A stretch of 64,000 nucleotides of DNA from Leptobrachium leishanense (taxonomy: Eukaryota; Chordata; Amphibia; Anura; Megophryidae): positions 160,661,049 through 160,725,048 of the forward strand of contig CM019067.1 in NCBI GenBank assembly GCA_009667805.1, written 5' to 3'. A program made the position numbers and the translations under genes. The notes under the pieces were generated by a model. It worked only from the letters and a program-made list of their open reading frames with translations, was not told where the DNA came from and did no database searches. Each line of letters begins with the position of its first letter. The stretch's first letter is position 1. Below are positions 1 through 10,317 of this stretch, piece after piece.

Positions 1-2800
1 TCAATTTGGTAGACGTGCTGCATTTTTAATTAAGGGGATACCTTCTTCGTTATGGCATTTTTGTAAATTTTTTATTAGAAGAGGTTTCATTAATACAGGA
101 TATCATGTAATATAAAGGTACAGTAATTGTAAGGATGGTGAACACATGGCTCGATAGAAATAGAATGACAAGAATACAGAATAGCTGATAGGTATTAGGC
201 TGCTTTTACATATAAACTGCAATGGAGTAATGCAAAGTCACATCAGTCCATCCAAGAAGATGAAAAATAAATGTAAGAACAAACAAAATAAAAAGTAGAA
301 AAAGAAGGGAAAGTTAGGGGAAAATATGACTGTGGGTGTCACTTTACCCTATGTCGACAAAGGGTGCAGATGGCTTAGCAGGTTAGGCCAAGCCAGATTA
401 CCCTTTATTGCTGGAATGGAGTCTGGGTCCATAGGTATAAGCAGGGCACCCTGCTCAACTGTGTCTGTCATCTTAGGCCCAGGCAGTGCTGAACACGGAC
501 TTGTCCCTATCGGTCAGCAGTGTCTAAAGTTCTAAAAAAGTCCTCTTCCTTGGCAAGTAATGAGATGAGATCCATGGACCCAACATCATACCAAGTTTCA
601 TCCCCCCAGCAGATAATATAGAAGGCAGATAGGATCGCCTGGACAGGTCATAGAAAGCCTCAATATGGAATTGCTACAGTTTTTTATTTTTAATTTCAAA
701 ATCTTTTTATTTTTTTCACAAATTTCTTGTAGGTAAGAAGCAACTCATTACAGACATGTTCTAATTCCCAATATAAGGAGAGCCATTGTAACAATATAGT
801 TATTGACAGTAGGTTTATGAATTCACTAAAGCTGATGTTCTCTGATCTTGAGTCTCTTTGTGTGATATAATTGAGTGTCCTGTGGCATAGATTAAGTCAA
901 GAAGAAAGAGTTAAGAGAAAGTCTGTACTCTGAAATAAACAGGCATTACCAACTGAGAACATAAAAGCAAGAGATACCAAAAGGTGAATAAACTTCAAAA
1001 TCATTTAGATCAGCCAAAAAAACCCATCCCAGTCCAATACGTGGGTAGGCCTCAAGGTTCATGTACAGTATATGTAGGAAGGTTTGATTTAAGCTCAGAC
1101 AAAGGTAGTAAAGTTTATTCAGCTTTGGGCAGTGTGGTTACAGAACAATCATCAAATGAGGGTAAAAGACGAGGAAAGCGGACAGGGCTCAGGTATAAGG
1201 GTGGGTTTTAATCGAAAAATGTTTTTGGACACTTCGAAAGAGGTCCATCCACCAGTACTCTAGACTATTTTTTTAGCAGTCACCAAATTCATTCACACTG
1301 AACAAAATGTGCACATTCAGTAAGATTCCAGAAAGTCTCCATATTTTCTGTTGTAAATCCCTCAGTGGTTGTCCAGATTCAAATTTTGCATTTAGAGTGG
1401 CTTTGCAAAAATTCCGTTTGATTTCTCCTTTAAATATTGTCTAATATACATATAATATTCCAACTGAAACATACAATATAAAAATTACTTAGATTTAATA
1501 TTAGTTGCTGGCATTTGGTAAATATAATAACTTCCAGCAGGTTCATAACAAAACCACAAAAAGCCAGGAACACATTGATTTGCTCAGCTCGATATAAGCA
1601 AAATAACAATATATATTTCATCAGCCCCTCTTTTTTCTTCAGTCTTTTTCTCTCTGCTGGTTTTTATTTGGTCCATTACACCAGAGAAATGGACATTTCT
1701 ACCAAACAAAACATTCTCACACAATGCGACGTGGATGGAGTTTGAATGAATAACCTTTAAATTTCAAATGGGGAAAAAAAAAAATCAATCTATGGAAGTT
1801 TGAACCACTTTGTCCTGGATTTACAAGTTGCTCTCATAGGAGGTCTGTGTCTGATAATCTTATTTCCAGTAAAATAATGTTACAGAAGATATGCTCTGTT
1901 TTCTCAAAGTCCCCAGACTACTAGATGGATGTTGCCCAACATGACAATGAAGAAAATAAAGCACATATGTTTTTATAGATTTTAAAGCTGCATGTGCTCT
2001 GTATTGAAATGCTGGTGGTGTAAAATTATATTTTAGAAACTATATTTCAATACTGTACCAAGGAGGACTTTGTAATTTTAATAATACATCACAACAAATA
2101 AAACATTTGTGAGTAACTGGATGTCAGTTTATTTCCATCAGTTTATTACTTCTTGTGTTTAGTACAACTGATATATTTGCTTAATGACATTAACCCCTTC
2201 ACTGGCATGAGAATGAGTTAAAAAATGAAAATAATGTTAATTTGCTCAATTTTAATTTCTCATGTATTTGTTTATTCTTCACAGAAACATTGTTGCAATT
2301 AAAGATTTTGAATTCTAGAAGGTGTCCTTTATCTTACACAATTTCAAACAGGGAATGCATTATTAGCGTGGCGGCAGAGATTGCCTTTGTGTCAAACAGT
2401 ACAGTAAATGTGACAACGATAGACAATAACATGAAGAGATATCCTGCCTATGAGGATTTTTTGTGATCATAATGAGGTTGTTAGCAATGCGGCTTCCAAA
2501 AACCACCAACAGAATATAAAATTAATATTTGTATGTGGCATAATGGCTGCATATGGAAATTAAAGTACAACTTTGTATCTACTGTACAGGGATTGTCAGC
2601 CATTAACCCACCCCCCCTGAATCTTTTCATTGTACATCAGTGACTGGTCCCAGAACTTTCCCTGTATTCTGTCCTGTCGCTGGCTGTATTAATGGAGAGG
2701 CACATTTTTCGAATATTATGTTACAATGGGGATGAGAGCTGATCCTTGCAGCTTGTTTAAAGTAAAATAGGACGAAAAAGAGATAAGACAATGGATTTCG
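1..2800. other. Non-coding DNA, nothing recognised
   Basis: This AT-rich stretch has only short chance ORFs (under about 80 codons) with no family signature. I see no LTR, long inverted repeat, tandem array or tRNA-like structure. One ORF near 2242-2466 starts after a pyrimidine-rich tract ending in cacag, which resembles a splice acceptor, but nothing else supports an exon. The last bases (from 2801) begin the 794-bp duplicated unit. Confidence 0.5.
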
Positions 2801-4388
2801 TTATGCCACAGGGGACACACTAATCTTATTTTATAAAGGTATGCAAATTGAGTTTGATCCTACTGATTGCTTTTTCAATGTATTGCAATGCAAAATCAGG
2901 AGTGAATTTGAATTTGGGACTGAAAGGATAATGCATTTTGTAGATCATTCTCAAAAACGGCTAATTATCAGGACATACAAGTTAATCTACAGCTACATAA
3001 CCATGATTCTATTGAAAATTCTATGGCTCTATTTAAAACCACATGGTCAACTTTATTTCCAGCTAGATGTATGTATTTTGCTCATGGGATGGAGAAAGCA
3101 GGTGTTCCATACAAAATACTTACCGCCAGACAATGGAGCACCATTGTTATGCTGTACAGTAGGCCATTGAGTTTTGTTAGCATTGATGGTAGAAAGCCAG
3201 TGACTTCACAGTTGGTTTTGCCATTAGTCAGCATAATCAGTTTGGAAAGCCTTGACTGTAACAGAGGACTTCACCCCTAACAGTAGTCTTGATACATGAG
3301 TGGTACCAAATTTTTAAATGCAAATCAGTCATTTTTCTGTTTGAAACATTTAGTCAAGGGTAAGGCCAGTCCGTCCAGGGGTCCCAGTGGAAATATGTCT
3401 CCAGGTGATACTTTCACATCAGTGGCATTTTGCCTCCCCTGTCAGAGGCCCTGCCTACTCCTCCCCATCAGTCACTGGCTTTGGTCAAAAGCACTGTAGA
3501 TTGGGTGGCTCCAAACTCAGCTCCTGTGTGGCTGTGTCATGCCTCGGCGGTACTTACCGACCCGGCGCCCCTCCTCGCGGCTCCGGGGCCGGCGTTATGC
3601 CACAGGGGACACACTAATCTTATTTTATAAAGGTATGCAAATTGAGTTTGATCCTACTGATTGCTTTTTCAATGTATTGCAATGCAAAATCAGGAGTGAA
3701 TTTGAATTTGGGACTGAAAGGATAATGCATTTTGTAGATCATTCTCAAAAACGGCTAATTATCAGGACATACAAGTTAATCTACAGCTACATAACCATGA
3801 TTCTATTGAAAATTCTATGGCTCTATTTAAAACCACATGGTCAACTTTATTTCCAGCTAGATGTATGTATTTTGCTCATGGGATGGAGAAAGCAGGTGTT
3901 CCATACAAAATACTTACCGCCAGACAATGGAGCACCATTGTTATGCTGTACAGTAGGCCATTGAGTTTTGTTAGCATTGATGGTAGAAAGCCAGTGACTT
4001 CACAGTTGGTTTTGCCATTAGTCAGCATAATCAGTTTGGAAAGCCTTGACTGTAACAGAGGACTTCACCCCTAACAGTAGTCTTGATACATGAGTGGTAC
4101 CAAATTTTTAAATGCAAATCAGTCATTTTTCTGTTTGAAACATTTAGTCAAGGGTAAGGCCAGTCCGTCCAGGGGTCCCAGTGGAAATATGTCTCCAGGT
4201 GATACTTTCACATCAGTGGCATTTTGCCTCCCCTGTCAGAGGCCCTGCCTACTCCTCCCCATCAGTCACTGGCTTTGGTCAAAAGCACTGTAGATTGGGT
4301 GGCTCCAAACTCAGCTCCTGTGTGGCTGTGTCATGCCTCGGCGGTACTTACCGACCCGGCGCCCCTCCTCGCGGCTCCGGGGCCGGCG
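2801..4388. repeat. Perfect 794-bp tandem duplication (2 units)
   Basis: Unit 1 is 2801-3594 and unit 2 is 3595-4388. I see no difference between them by eye, and their incidental ORFs are identical. Each unit contains about 730 bp of flanking DNA, the target-site copy GGCTG and the first 60 bp of the sushi-element LTR (3535-3594 and 4329-4388). The trinucleotide CGT occurs at both breakpoints (2799-2801, 3593-3595, 4387-4389), so the junction has 3-bp microhomology. The duplication post-dates the retrotransposon insertion because it carries part of the LTR. An assembly artefact is the main alternative. Confidence 0.93.
3535..3594 (+). mobile_element. Truncated LTR start inside duplicated unit 1
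   Basis: These 60 bp repeat the 5' end of the sushi-element LTR, starting TGTCATGCC and preceded by GGCTG (3530-3534). The sequence then jumps back to the start of the duplicated flank. It is therefore not a separate insertion but a by-product of the tandem duplication. Confidence 0.9.
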
Positions 4389-5067
4389 TCTCCTCCATCT
4401 CTGGTTTCTGCGCTGTATGCGCACGCACCGCCGGCAGTTCCATAATTAGCTTCCCCGGCGGCTTGACGTCACCACACCCCATGTGACCTCCATGGACCAA
4501 TCGGCTGACAGGGCGCCAGATTTAAACCTGCTTCTTCCATTCCGCAGTGCCCTTTCGTGGTTTTAGCTTGCTATACCCTTTGGTGCTGTTTTCTGAGATT
4601 CCTATTTGACTTTCTGTGCATGACCTGGATTTTGGCGACCGACTCTGAGTATCTCCGTATCCCTCTGACCCGGCTTATGTGTTTGACGCTGCATTTGGTT
4701 TTTCCCTGTGTACTGAACTGATTTACTACTCGCTATCACTTAACCCAGCCACCTCAAGGACTGGTGCTGTGATTAGAGTTCGGGGTTTTTCTGGTTACCT
4801 GTGTATCTACCTAGCTTATTATTATTTGACTTACGTGTACTAGCTTTACGTACACTCTCTGGTACTCCGTACTGTCCTGTTTCTATACCAGCCATCCTAA
4901 GGACTGGTTTCTATCCTCCCTGCCTACGTCCCTGCCTTATAGGTTCACTTCTAGCTACTGCGTAACCCAGCCGACTATAAGGACTGGTATCGCATTTAGG
5001 GTTCCAGCCTCCTGTTTTGTCTTAGGGCTGACCGTAGCTACCTACGGGTACGTGTGTCCGCCTGACA
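4329..5067 (+). repeat. 5' LTR of sushi-like element
   Basis: The LTR begins TGTCATG and ends CCTGACA, the TG...CA ends expected of a retroviral-type LTR. The first 80 bp are CpG-rich. A TATA-like ATTTAAA lies at 4520-4526, so U3 is about 4329-4548 and RNA should start near 4549. The second half carries short recurring phrases of the kind 'agcc..c..taaggactgg' near 4747, 4893 and 4971. The 3' partner at 9337-10075 has the same length and differs at about five positions. Confidence 0.95.
4520..4526 (+). promoter_or_regulatory. TATA-like box in 5' LTR
   Basis: ATTTAAA lies 29 bp upstream of 4549, where the segment complementary to the primer-binding site begins. This is the usual TATA-to-start spacing for RNA polymerase II. 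The start site is inferred. Confidence 0.6.
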
Positions 5068-5068
5068 T

Positions 5069-5079
5069 CACGAAAGGGC
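5069..5079 (+). promoter_or_regulatory. Primer-binding site, probable self-priming type
   Basis: The 11 bases CACGAAAGGGC start one base after the 5' LTR. They are perfectly complementary to GCCCTTTCGTG at 4549-4559, the predicted 5' end of the element RNA. A normal tRNA primer site would begin with TGG, and none is present here. Tf1 of fission yeast primes with the first 11 nucleotides of its own RNA, and the Tf1/sushi group is proposed to do the same. Confidence 0.82.
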
Positions 5080-5080
5080 C

Positions 5081-6013
5081 ATGGACCTTGCAGGGACCGC
5101 TCAGCAACTATCCGGTCTTGAAAGCCGTTTGGAGGATCAAGATCACCGTCTTGATCAGTTCGCTCAGGCCCTCCAAACTCTGCTTAACCGTACTGCCCCT
5201 ACACAGGTAGAGGTTTTACCTCCAGTAAATCCGCCTCCTTCTGAACCTTTCTCTGTGCCTACCTCGTCTCCTAATTTGCTACCTCCGGTACGTTACGGAG
5301 GTGATCCTAACGCCTGTAGAGGTTTTTTGAATCAGATTTCCATCCACTTTGAATTAACCCCATGGTCTTATCCCACTGATCGTGCTAAGATCGCTTTTGT
5401 CATCAATCATCTTACCGACAAAGCGTTACGTTGGGCTAACCCTCTTTGGGAAACTGATAAACCCATTGTATATAATTACCGTGAATTCATGTCAGCCTTT
5501 CGTAGAGTGTTTGACCCTCCGGGGCGTAAGACCAATGCTGCCAAATCTTTATTGCGCTTGCGCCAGGGTACGAAATCCCTGGGTGATTATGCACTAGAAT
5601 TCAGATCCTTGGCGTCAGAATTAAATTGGAATAATGAGGCTTTGGTAGCCGTTTTTTCTGAGGGATTAAACGACGAGTTGCAGGACGAGGTAGCAGCCAG
5701 AGATCTCCCAGAGGAGCTAGAGGATTTGATAACTTACTTGTCCTTCATAGATGAACGCCTTCGCCATCGTAGAAACACGAAAGAGAGGTCTAAGAAACCA
5801 CTTGTTAGGCCGCTTCCCCGGTTTTCTGTACCTTTACTCCCTGAGTCTCATCCTCCCCCCGAACCTATGCAATTGGATAGCACCAAACTCCCCGACAGTG
5901 AAAGACAACGCCGACGACGTGAGGGTTTATGCTTGTATTGTGGATTAGGGGGCCACTTACTTAAGGGCTGCCCCAAACGTCCCCAAGGTCCGCCGGGAAA
6001 CTCTCATGCCTAA
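5081..6013 (+). CDS. gag: Gag of sushi-like retrotransposon
   Basis: This intact 310-residue frame starts at an ATG right after the primer-binding site. Residues about 1-40 are a probable coiled-coil start, 40-70 is proline-rich, and about 75-235 matches the retrotransposon gag capsid fold, with a W-rich segment and the FDPPGRK region. A CCHC zinc knuckle (C-x2-C-x4-H-x4-C) occupies about 284-297. Gag would assemble the particle and bind element RNA. The residue pattern is that of the family related to PEG10 and RTL proteins. The frame ends at TAA 6011-6013, just after a slippery heptamer, so Gag-Pol is expected by -1 frameshifting. Confidence 0.95.
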   Translation: MDLAGTAQQLSGLESRLEDQDHRLDQFAQALQTLLNRTAPTQVEVLPPVNPPPSEPFSVPTSSPNLLPPVRYGGDPNACRGFLNQISIHFELTPWSYPTDRAKIAFVINHLTDKALRWANPLWETDKPIVYNYREFMSAFRRVFDPPGRKTNAAKSLLRLRQGTKSLGDYALEFRSLASELNWNNEALVAVFSEGLNDELQDEVAARDLPEELEDLITYLSFIDERLRHRRNTKERSKKPLVRPLPRFSVPLLPESHPPPEPMQLDSTKLPDSERQRRRREGLCLYCGLGGHLLKGCPKRPQGPPGNSHA

Positions 6014-6056
6014 GTGCCTTTAGGGGACAGCTCTTGGGCACTTTTCCTTCGTCCCC
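5995..6056 (+). promoter_or_regulatory. Probable -1 ribosomal frameshift signal
   Basis: G GGA AAC (5995-6001) lies in the correct phase of gag (codons 5996-5998 and 5999-6001), and a -1 slip enters the protease frame. Ten bases downstream, AAGTGCC (6012-6018) can pair with GGCACTT (6037-6043). Loop bases GGGGAC (6023-6028) can pair with GTCCCC (6051-6056), giving a possible H-type pseudoknot. PEG10 uses the same heptamer. The knot is a paper prediction with an 8-nt linker between stems, so its exact geometry is uncertain. Confidence 0.8.
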
Positions 6057-6171
6057 CAAACTGGAAAATAGACTCCGGGTTCCGGTTACTCTATCCTGGG
6101 AGAGTTCCCGTAACCCGGTACAGCTCTATGCTTTAGTCGACTCTGGTGCCGCCGATAGGTTTTGCTCGTAA
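5997..6171 (+). pseudogene. Aspartic protease, N-terminal part, broken
   Basis: In the -1 frame relative to gag the reading runs from the slip site to TAA 6169-6171. It contains the retropepsin active-site motif D-S-G-A at 6139-6150. Shortly after the motif the frame is lost: the rest of protease-like sequence continues in the frame of the long pol ORF from about 6158. A small deletion near a run of T at 6160-6163 is the likely cause. Without an uninterrupted protease the Gag-Pol precursor of this copy could not be made in one piece. Confidence 0.8.
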
Positions 6172-9136
6172 ACATGCCATACCCCTTGTTGAAAAGAAAA
6201 CACCATTACTCGTACAAGCCATTGATGGCAGACCCCTCGAAACCCCTTTTGTTTTGTTCGAAACTCAGAACATTTCTGTTGGGATAGGACTTTGTCATAA
6301 AGAAAGTATGTTCTTCCATGCCATTACCTCCCCTTCCTATCCTATCGTACTGGGTTACCCTTGGTTAACCCGTCTTAACCCTGTTATTGACTGGCGAGCT
6401 CATCAGATCGCGAGGTGGGATAATGATTGTATGGCTTCCTGTATTGAGATCCCTCTATCCGTCAATGTCTTGAATATACCTACAGCCCCACCTCTGACGA
6501 CTACCATTCCTATCCCATACTCTGACTTGGCACCTGTATTCGACAAAAAGGAGGCCGATAGGCTACCCCCACATCGTTCTTACGATTGCGCTATCGACCT
6601 TCTTCCTGGTACTACGCCTCCTAAGGGGGCTGTCTATCCTTTGTCCGTTAAAGAGCATAAAGTTTTGGAGGAATATATCACTGATTCTCTGAATACAGGG
6701 TTTATTCGTCCTTCCTCCTCTCCCGCTGGGGCAGGATTTTTCTTTGTCCAGAAAAAGGAGGGTGATCTCAGACCCTGCATTGATTATCGAGGGTTGAACA
6801 AGATCACCGTTAAAAATGCCTACCCCATTCCACTCATCCCCGAGCTGTTTGACCGCCTGAAACACTCCAAAATATTTTCCAAATTGGATCTCAGAGGAGC
6901 GTACAATTTGATTCGAATCAAACAAGGGGATGAGTGGAAAACCGCGTTCAACACTAGGCTAAGGCATTACGAATACCTAGTTATGCCCTTTGGTTTATGC
7001 AACGTCCCAGCAGTGTTTCAGGCGTTTATCAATGATGTATTACGAGAATATACTTCCTGTTTTGTCGTGGTCTACCTCGATGACGTATTGATACATTCTC
7101 CTGATTTGAAGACCCACCATATACATGTACGACTTGTCTTATCTAAGCTATTGGCCAACGGTCTCTACTGTAAACTTGAAAAATGCTTATTTGACGTCCA
7201 ACAAGTACAATTCTTGGGGTATGTTATCCCTTCCTCTGGCTTCATGATGGATCCCAAAAAACTGGAGGCCATCGTTCATTGGCCTCTTCCCAAGGGCCTC
7301 AAGGCCATTCAAAGATTTATTGGCTTCTCTAATTACTATAGAAGATTTATTAAGGGTTTCTCGTCCATTATTGCACCCATTACAACATTGACGAAAAAGG
7401 GAAGTGACACTCAGAATTGGCCCTCTGTTGCCCTGGAGGCTTTCGAAAGGTTAAAAACGGCCTTTTCCACTGCTCCCATCCTCCACCACCCTGATCCTAA
7501 TAGACCCTTCATTGTAGAAGTTGACGCGTCAGAAACTGGGGTAGGAGCTGTATTGTCCCAACGTCCAGCTGACGGCAAGCCTATGCAACCCTGTAGTTTT
7601 TTTTCCAGAAAATTGTCCTCCACCGAGGCCCGTTACGACATTGGGGACAGGGAATTGTTAGCCATTATATTGGCCTTAAAGGAATGGCGCCACCTCTTGG
7701 AGGGGTCCACCTGTCCGTTTTCCATTATCACGGACCATACAAATTTGATATACCTGTCCGAAGCCAAACGGCTGAATCCCAGACAAGCCCGATGGGCTCT
7801 CTTTCTTACCCGATTTGATTTCATCATCTCTTACAGACCCGGGTCTAAAAATGTTAAAGCTGATGCACTCTCCAGACAACACAAAACCCTATCCACTCAA
7901 GTATCAGAACCAGTTCCCATTGTTCCCGAAGGGAAGATCCTAGCCTCCCTGAGTACACAGGTCGAATCTCCTTTCTGGAATCTCTTATTATCCAAGCAGT
8001 CTCTAGCACCTCCGTCTACCCCTCCCAACAAACTATTTGTTCCATCCGTAGAGGTACCTACTGTATTACGCCTCTTTCATGAGTCTAAATTCGCTGGACA
8101 TTTCGGGGTAAAAAAGACTCTAGACCTGATCAAAAGAGACCTTTGGTGGCCTACTCTTCTCAAAGATGTGAAAGACTACGTGACCACCTGTTTGGTATGT
8201 ACCCGTTCTAAATCCTCCCGCCTTAGCCCTACTGGTCTTCTCCAGCCTCTACCTATCCCTGAGCGTCCTTGGTCTCATGTAGCTATGGACTTCCTGGTAG
8301 ATTTAACCCCTTCTCTTGGCCATACTGTGATTTTTGTGGTTGTGGATCGCTTTTCTAAAATGGCACATTTTATTCCTTTAAAGAAACTTCCCTCCTCAAG
8401 TGAACTAGCACAGATTTTCACCAAAGAAATATTCAGATTTCATGGTATCCCGAAAGTCCTGGTCTCTGACCGTGGTTCTCAGTTCATCTCTAGGTTTTGG
8501 AGAGGGTTCTGTCACCAGTTGGGTGTCAAACTGTCCTTTTCCTCCGCGTACCACCCGCAGACGAACGGATTGGCCGAAAGAACCAATCAGACACTTGAAA
8601 CTTATTTAAGATGTTTTATTTCCGACGTACAAGATGATTGGGTTACTCTATTACCATGGGTGGAGTTTGCATATAACAACGCCACATCACAATCTACCAA
8701 GTATTCTCCTTTTGAAACAGTCACTGGCATGCACCCCACCATTTTTCCATCCGCGTTCTCACCCCAGAACATTCCTGCCCTGGAGGAACACTTAGGCAAG
8801 CTCCGTGTTATTTGGGAAAGAACCAGGTTGAATCTTGAGTCCGCTTCCTTGATTCAGAAGCGGTCGGCTGATCGGAAGCGCAGACCTCCACCAGTTTACC
8901 ATGTAGGTGACAGCACACGCCACATTCGTTTGAAGGTTCCCTCCATGAAATTCGCGCCTCGATTTATCGGCCCGTATAAAATACTCCGATGTATCAATCC
9001 CGTAGCTTACACACTGCAGTTACCCGTCTCTCTACGTATTCCGAACTCCTTTCATGTCTCTTTATTGAAACCGTTTTACTCGCCCCGACTCTCCTCCTCC
9101 TCCTCCTGTGGTGGTGGACGGGACTCCCGAATATGA
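6146..9136 (+). CDS. pol: Pol: protease end, RT, RNase H, integrase (long open frame)
   Basis: This 996-codon open frame has no real start codon and is the downstream part of a Gag-Pol polyprotein. Residues about 1-110 are the end of protease. Reverse transcriptase covers about 150-390, with the YLDD catalytic box near 309-313. RNase H covers about 450-570, with D-A-S, D-R-E-L and T-D-H motifs. Integrase starts with an H-H-C-C zinc domain (about 644-684), then a D, D-x35-E core at about 715, 775 and 811. The frame ends in an S- and G-rich tail because it leaves the correct frame in a CTC repeat near 9095. The open frame over 3 kb implies recent activity of the lineage. Confidence 0.93.
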   Translation: MPPIGFARKHAIPLVEKKTPLLVQAIDGRPLETPFVLFETQNISVGIGLCHKESMFFHAITSPSYPIVLGYPWLTRLNPVIDWRAHQIARWDNDCMASCIEIPLSVNVLNIPTAPPLTTTIPIPYSDLAPVFDKKEADRLPPHRSYDCAIDLLPGTTPPKGAVYPLSVKEHKVLEEYITDSLNTGFIRPSSSPAGAGFFFVQKKEGDLRPCIDYRGLNKITVKNAYPIPLIPELFDRLKHSKIFSKLDLRGAYNLIRIKQGDEWKTAFNTRLRHYEYLVMPFGLCNVPAVFQAFINDVLREYTSCFVVVYLDDVLIHSPDLKTHHIHVRLVLSKLLANGLYCKLEKCLFDVQQVQFLGYVIPSSGFMMDPKKLEAIVHWPLPKGLKAIQRFIGFSNYYRRFIKGFSSIIAPITTLTKKGSDTQNWPSVALEAFERLKTAFSTAPILHHPDPNRPFIVEVDASETGVGAVLSQRPADGKPMQPCSFFSRKLSSTEARYDIGDRELLAIILALKEWRHLLEGSTCPFSIITDHTNLIYLSEAKRLNPRQARWALFLTRFDFIISYRPGSKNVKADALSRQHKTLSTQVSEPVPIVPEGKILASLSTQVESPFWNLLLSKQSLAPPSTPPNKLFVPSVEVPTVLRLFHESKFAGHFGVKKTLDLIKRDLWWPTLLKDVKDYVTTCLVCTRSKSSRLSPTGLLQPLPIPERPWSHVAMDFLVDLTPSLGHTVIFVVVDRFSKMAHFIPLKKLPSSSELAQIFTKEIFRFHGIPKVLVSDRGSQFISRFWRGFCHQLGVKLSFSSAYHPQTNGLAERTNQTLETYLRCFISDVQDDWVTLLPWVEFAYNNATSQSTKYSPFETVTGMHPTIFPSAFSPQNIPALEEHLGKLRVIWERTRLNLESASLIQKRSADRKRRPPPVYHVGDSTRHIRLKVPSMKFAPRFIGPYKILRCINPVAYTLQLPVSLRIPNSFHVSLLKPFYSPRLSSSSSCGGGRDSRI

Positions 9137-9494
9137 AGTCAAATCCATTCTGGATTCTCGTCGTTCTCGTCATCGGTTGCAATATCTGGTTCATTGGAAG
9201 GGTTATGGTCCCGAGGATCACACATGGGTTGCGTCACGTGACGTTCATGCTCCCCGATTGGTCTCCGCCTTTCATCGTGGTTTCCCCATCGCCCGGCTCC
9301 TGGCCGCCCGGTGGGCGTTCCTCACGGTGGGGGTGCTATCATGCCTCGGCGGTACTTACCGACCCGGCGCCCCTCCTCGCGGCTCCGGGGCCGGCGTCTC
9401 CTCCATCTCCGGTTTCTGCGCTGTATGCGCACGCACCGCCGGCAGTTCCATAATTAGCTTCCCCGGCGGCTTGACGTCACCACACCCCATGTGA
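9105..9494 (+). pseudogene. Chromodomain of pol, out of frame with integrase
   Basis: A different frame from the integrase encodes a chromodomain, with the pattern [19 protein letters not shown] and then T-W at about 9126-9228. Such domains at the integrase C-terminus direct chromoviruses to particular chromatin. The shift of one base falls in the CTC/CCT repeat at 9093-9108. The frame has no stop before the 3' LTR and continues into it to 9494, so either the normal stop has been lost or Pol ends inside the LTR. Confidence 0.88.
9323..9336 (+). promoter_or_regulatory. Polypurine tract next to 3' LTR
   Basis: A purine-rich segment with the core GGTGGGGG lies directly upstream of the 3' LTR, where plus-strand DNA synthesis primes in LTR retrotransposons. 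It is interrupted by a few pyrimidines, so the exact primer is uncertain. Confidence 0.55.
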
Positions 9495-10075
9495 CCTCCA
9501 TGGACCAATTGGCTGACAGGGCGCCAGATTTAAACCTGCTTCTTCCATTCCGCAGTGCCCTTTCGTGGTTTTAGCTTGCTATACCCTTTGGTGCTGTTTT
9601 CTGAGATTCCTATTTGACTTTCTGTGCATGACCTGGATTTTGGCGACCGACTCTGAGTATCTCCGTATCCCTCTGACCCGGCTTATGTGTTTGACGCTGC
9701 ATTTGGTTTTTCCCTGTGTACTGAACTGATTTACTACTCGCTATCACTTAACCCAGCCACCTCAAGGACTGGTGCTGTGATTAGAGTTCGGGGTTTTTCT
9801 GGTTACCTGTGTATCTACCTAGCTTATTATTATTTGACTTACGTGTACTAGCTTTACGTACACTCTCTGGTACTCCGTACTGTCCTGTTTCTATACCAGC
9901 CATCCTAAGGACTGTTTTCTATCCTCCCTGCCTATGTCCCTGCCTTATAGGTTCACTTCTAGCTACTGCGTAACCCAGCCGACTATAAGGACTGGTATCG
10001 CATTTAGGGTTCCAGCCTCCTGTTTTGTCTTAGGGCTGACCGTAGCTACCTACGGGTACGTGTGTCCGCCTGACA
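9337..10075 (+). repeat. 3' LTR of sushi-like element
   Basis: It is 739 bp like the 5' LTR, ends CCTGACA and is followed by the target-site copy GGCTG at 10076-10080. It begins TATCATG instead of TGTCATG, so the terminal G has become A. A few more substitutions separate it from the 5' LTR, for example near 9409, 9509, 9915 and 9935. Confidence 0.95.
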
Positions 10076-10232
10076 GGCTGCTTTGCTCCCACGGCTCATA
10101 AATCTCCTCCAGTTCCGACTTTAGCCCACTCTGCCTCCACTGACCTCTCAGAGATTTACGTAACTTGCAAATTGAAACTTGCAAGGTTAACATATGGGGT
10201 AACAGATGTGGTGTCATGGTGGCCTCAATGAG

Positions 10233-10315
10233 TTATCATATATGCAGAAAAAACTGTTTTGCGCCTATTCCCTACCAGGGTGGCTGCGTAAACCAGAAGT
10301 ATCCAGTCCACATGC
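10233..10315 (+). repeat. 83-bp sequence repeated at 13334-13412
   Basis: The segment starting 'tatgcagaaaaaactg' and ending near 'aagtatccagtcca' recurs, diverged, at 13334-13412. In the first copy it leads directly into the decayed gag, so it may be an internal part of an old retroelement. I do not recognise it. Confidence 0.5.
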
Positions 10316-10317
10316 TT

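Larger units (their letters stand above)
4329..10075 (+). mobile_element. Sushi-like (Metaviridae, chromovirus-type) LTR retrotransposon
   Basis: The element is 5.75 kb, bounded by two 739-bp LTRs and a 5-bp target-site duplication GGCTG (4324-4328 and 10076-10080). The order is LTR, primer-binding site, gag, protease, RT, RNaseH, integrase, chromodomain, polypurine tract, LTR, which is the Ty3/gypsy order. The chromodomain, the CCHC gag, the self-complementary primer site and the gag slippery heptamer place it in the Tf1/sushi group, the group that gave rise to mammalian PEG10 and RTL genes. I count about five LTR differences, so insertion is recent on an evolutionary scale. A break in protease and a frameshift before the chromodomain suggest this copy cannot move on its own. 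Confidence 0.95.

Noticed and set aside
2242..2466. Short ORF after a splice-acceptor-like tract, possible host exon
   Set aside because: No matching donor, no recognised protein similarity and no neighbouring exon.
3539..3964. 141-codon ORF crossing the duplication junction
   Set aside because: It is created by joining LTR and flank sequence and has no similarity to a known protein.
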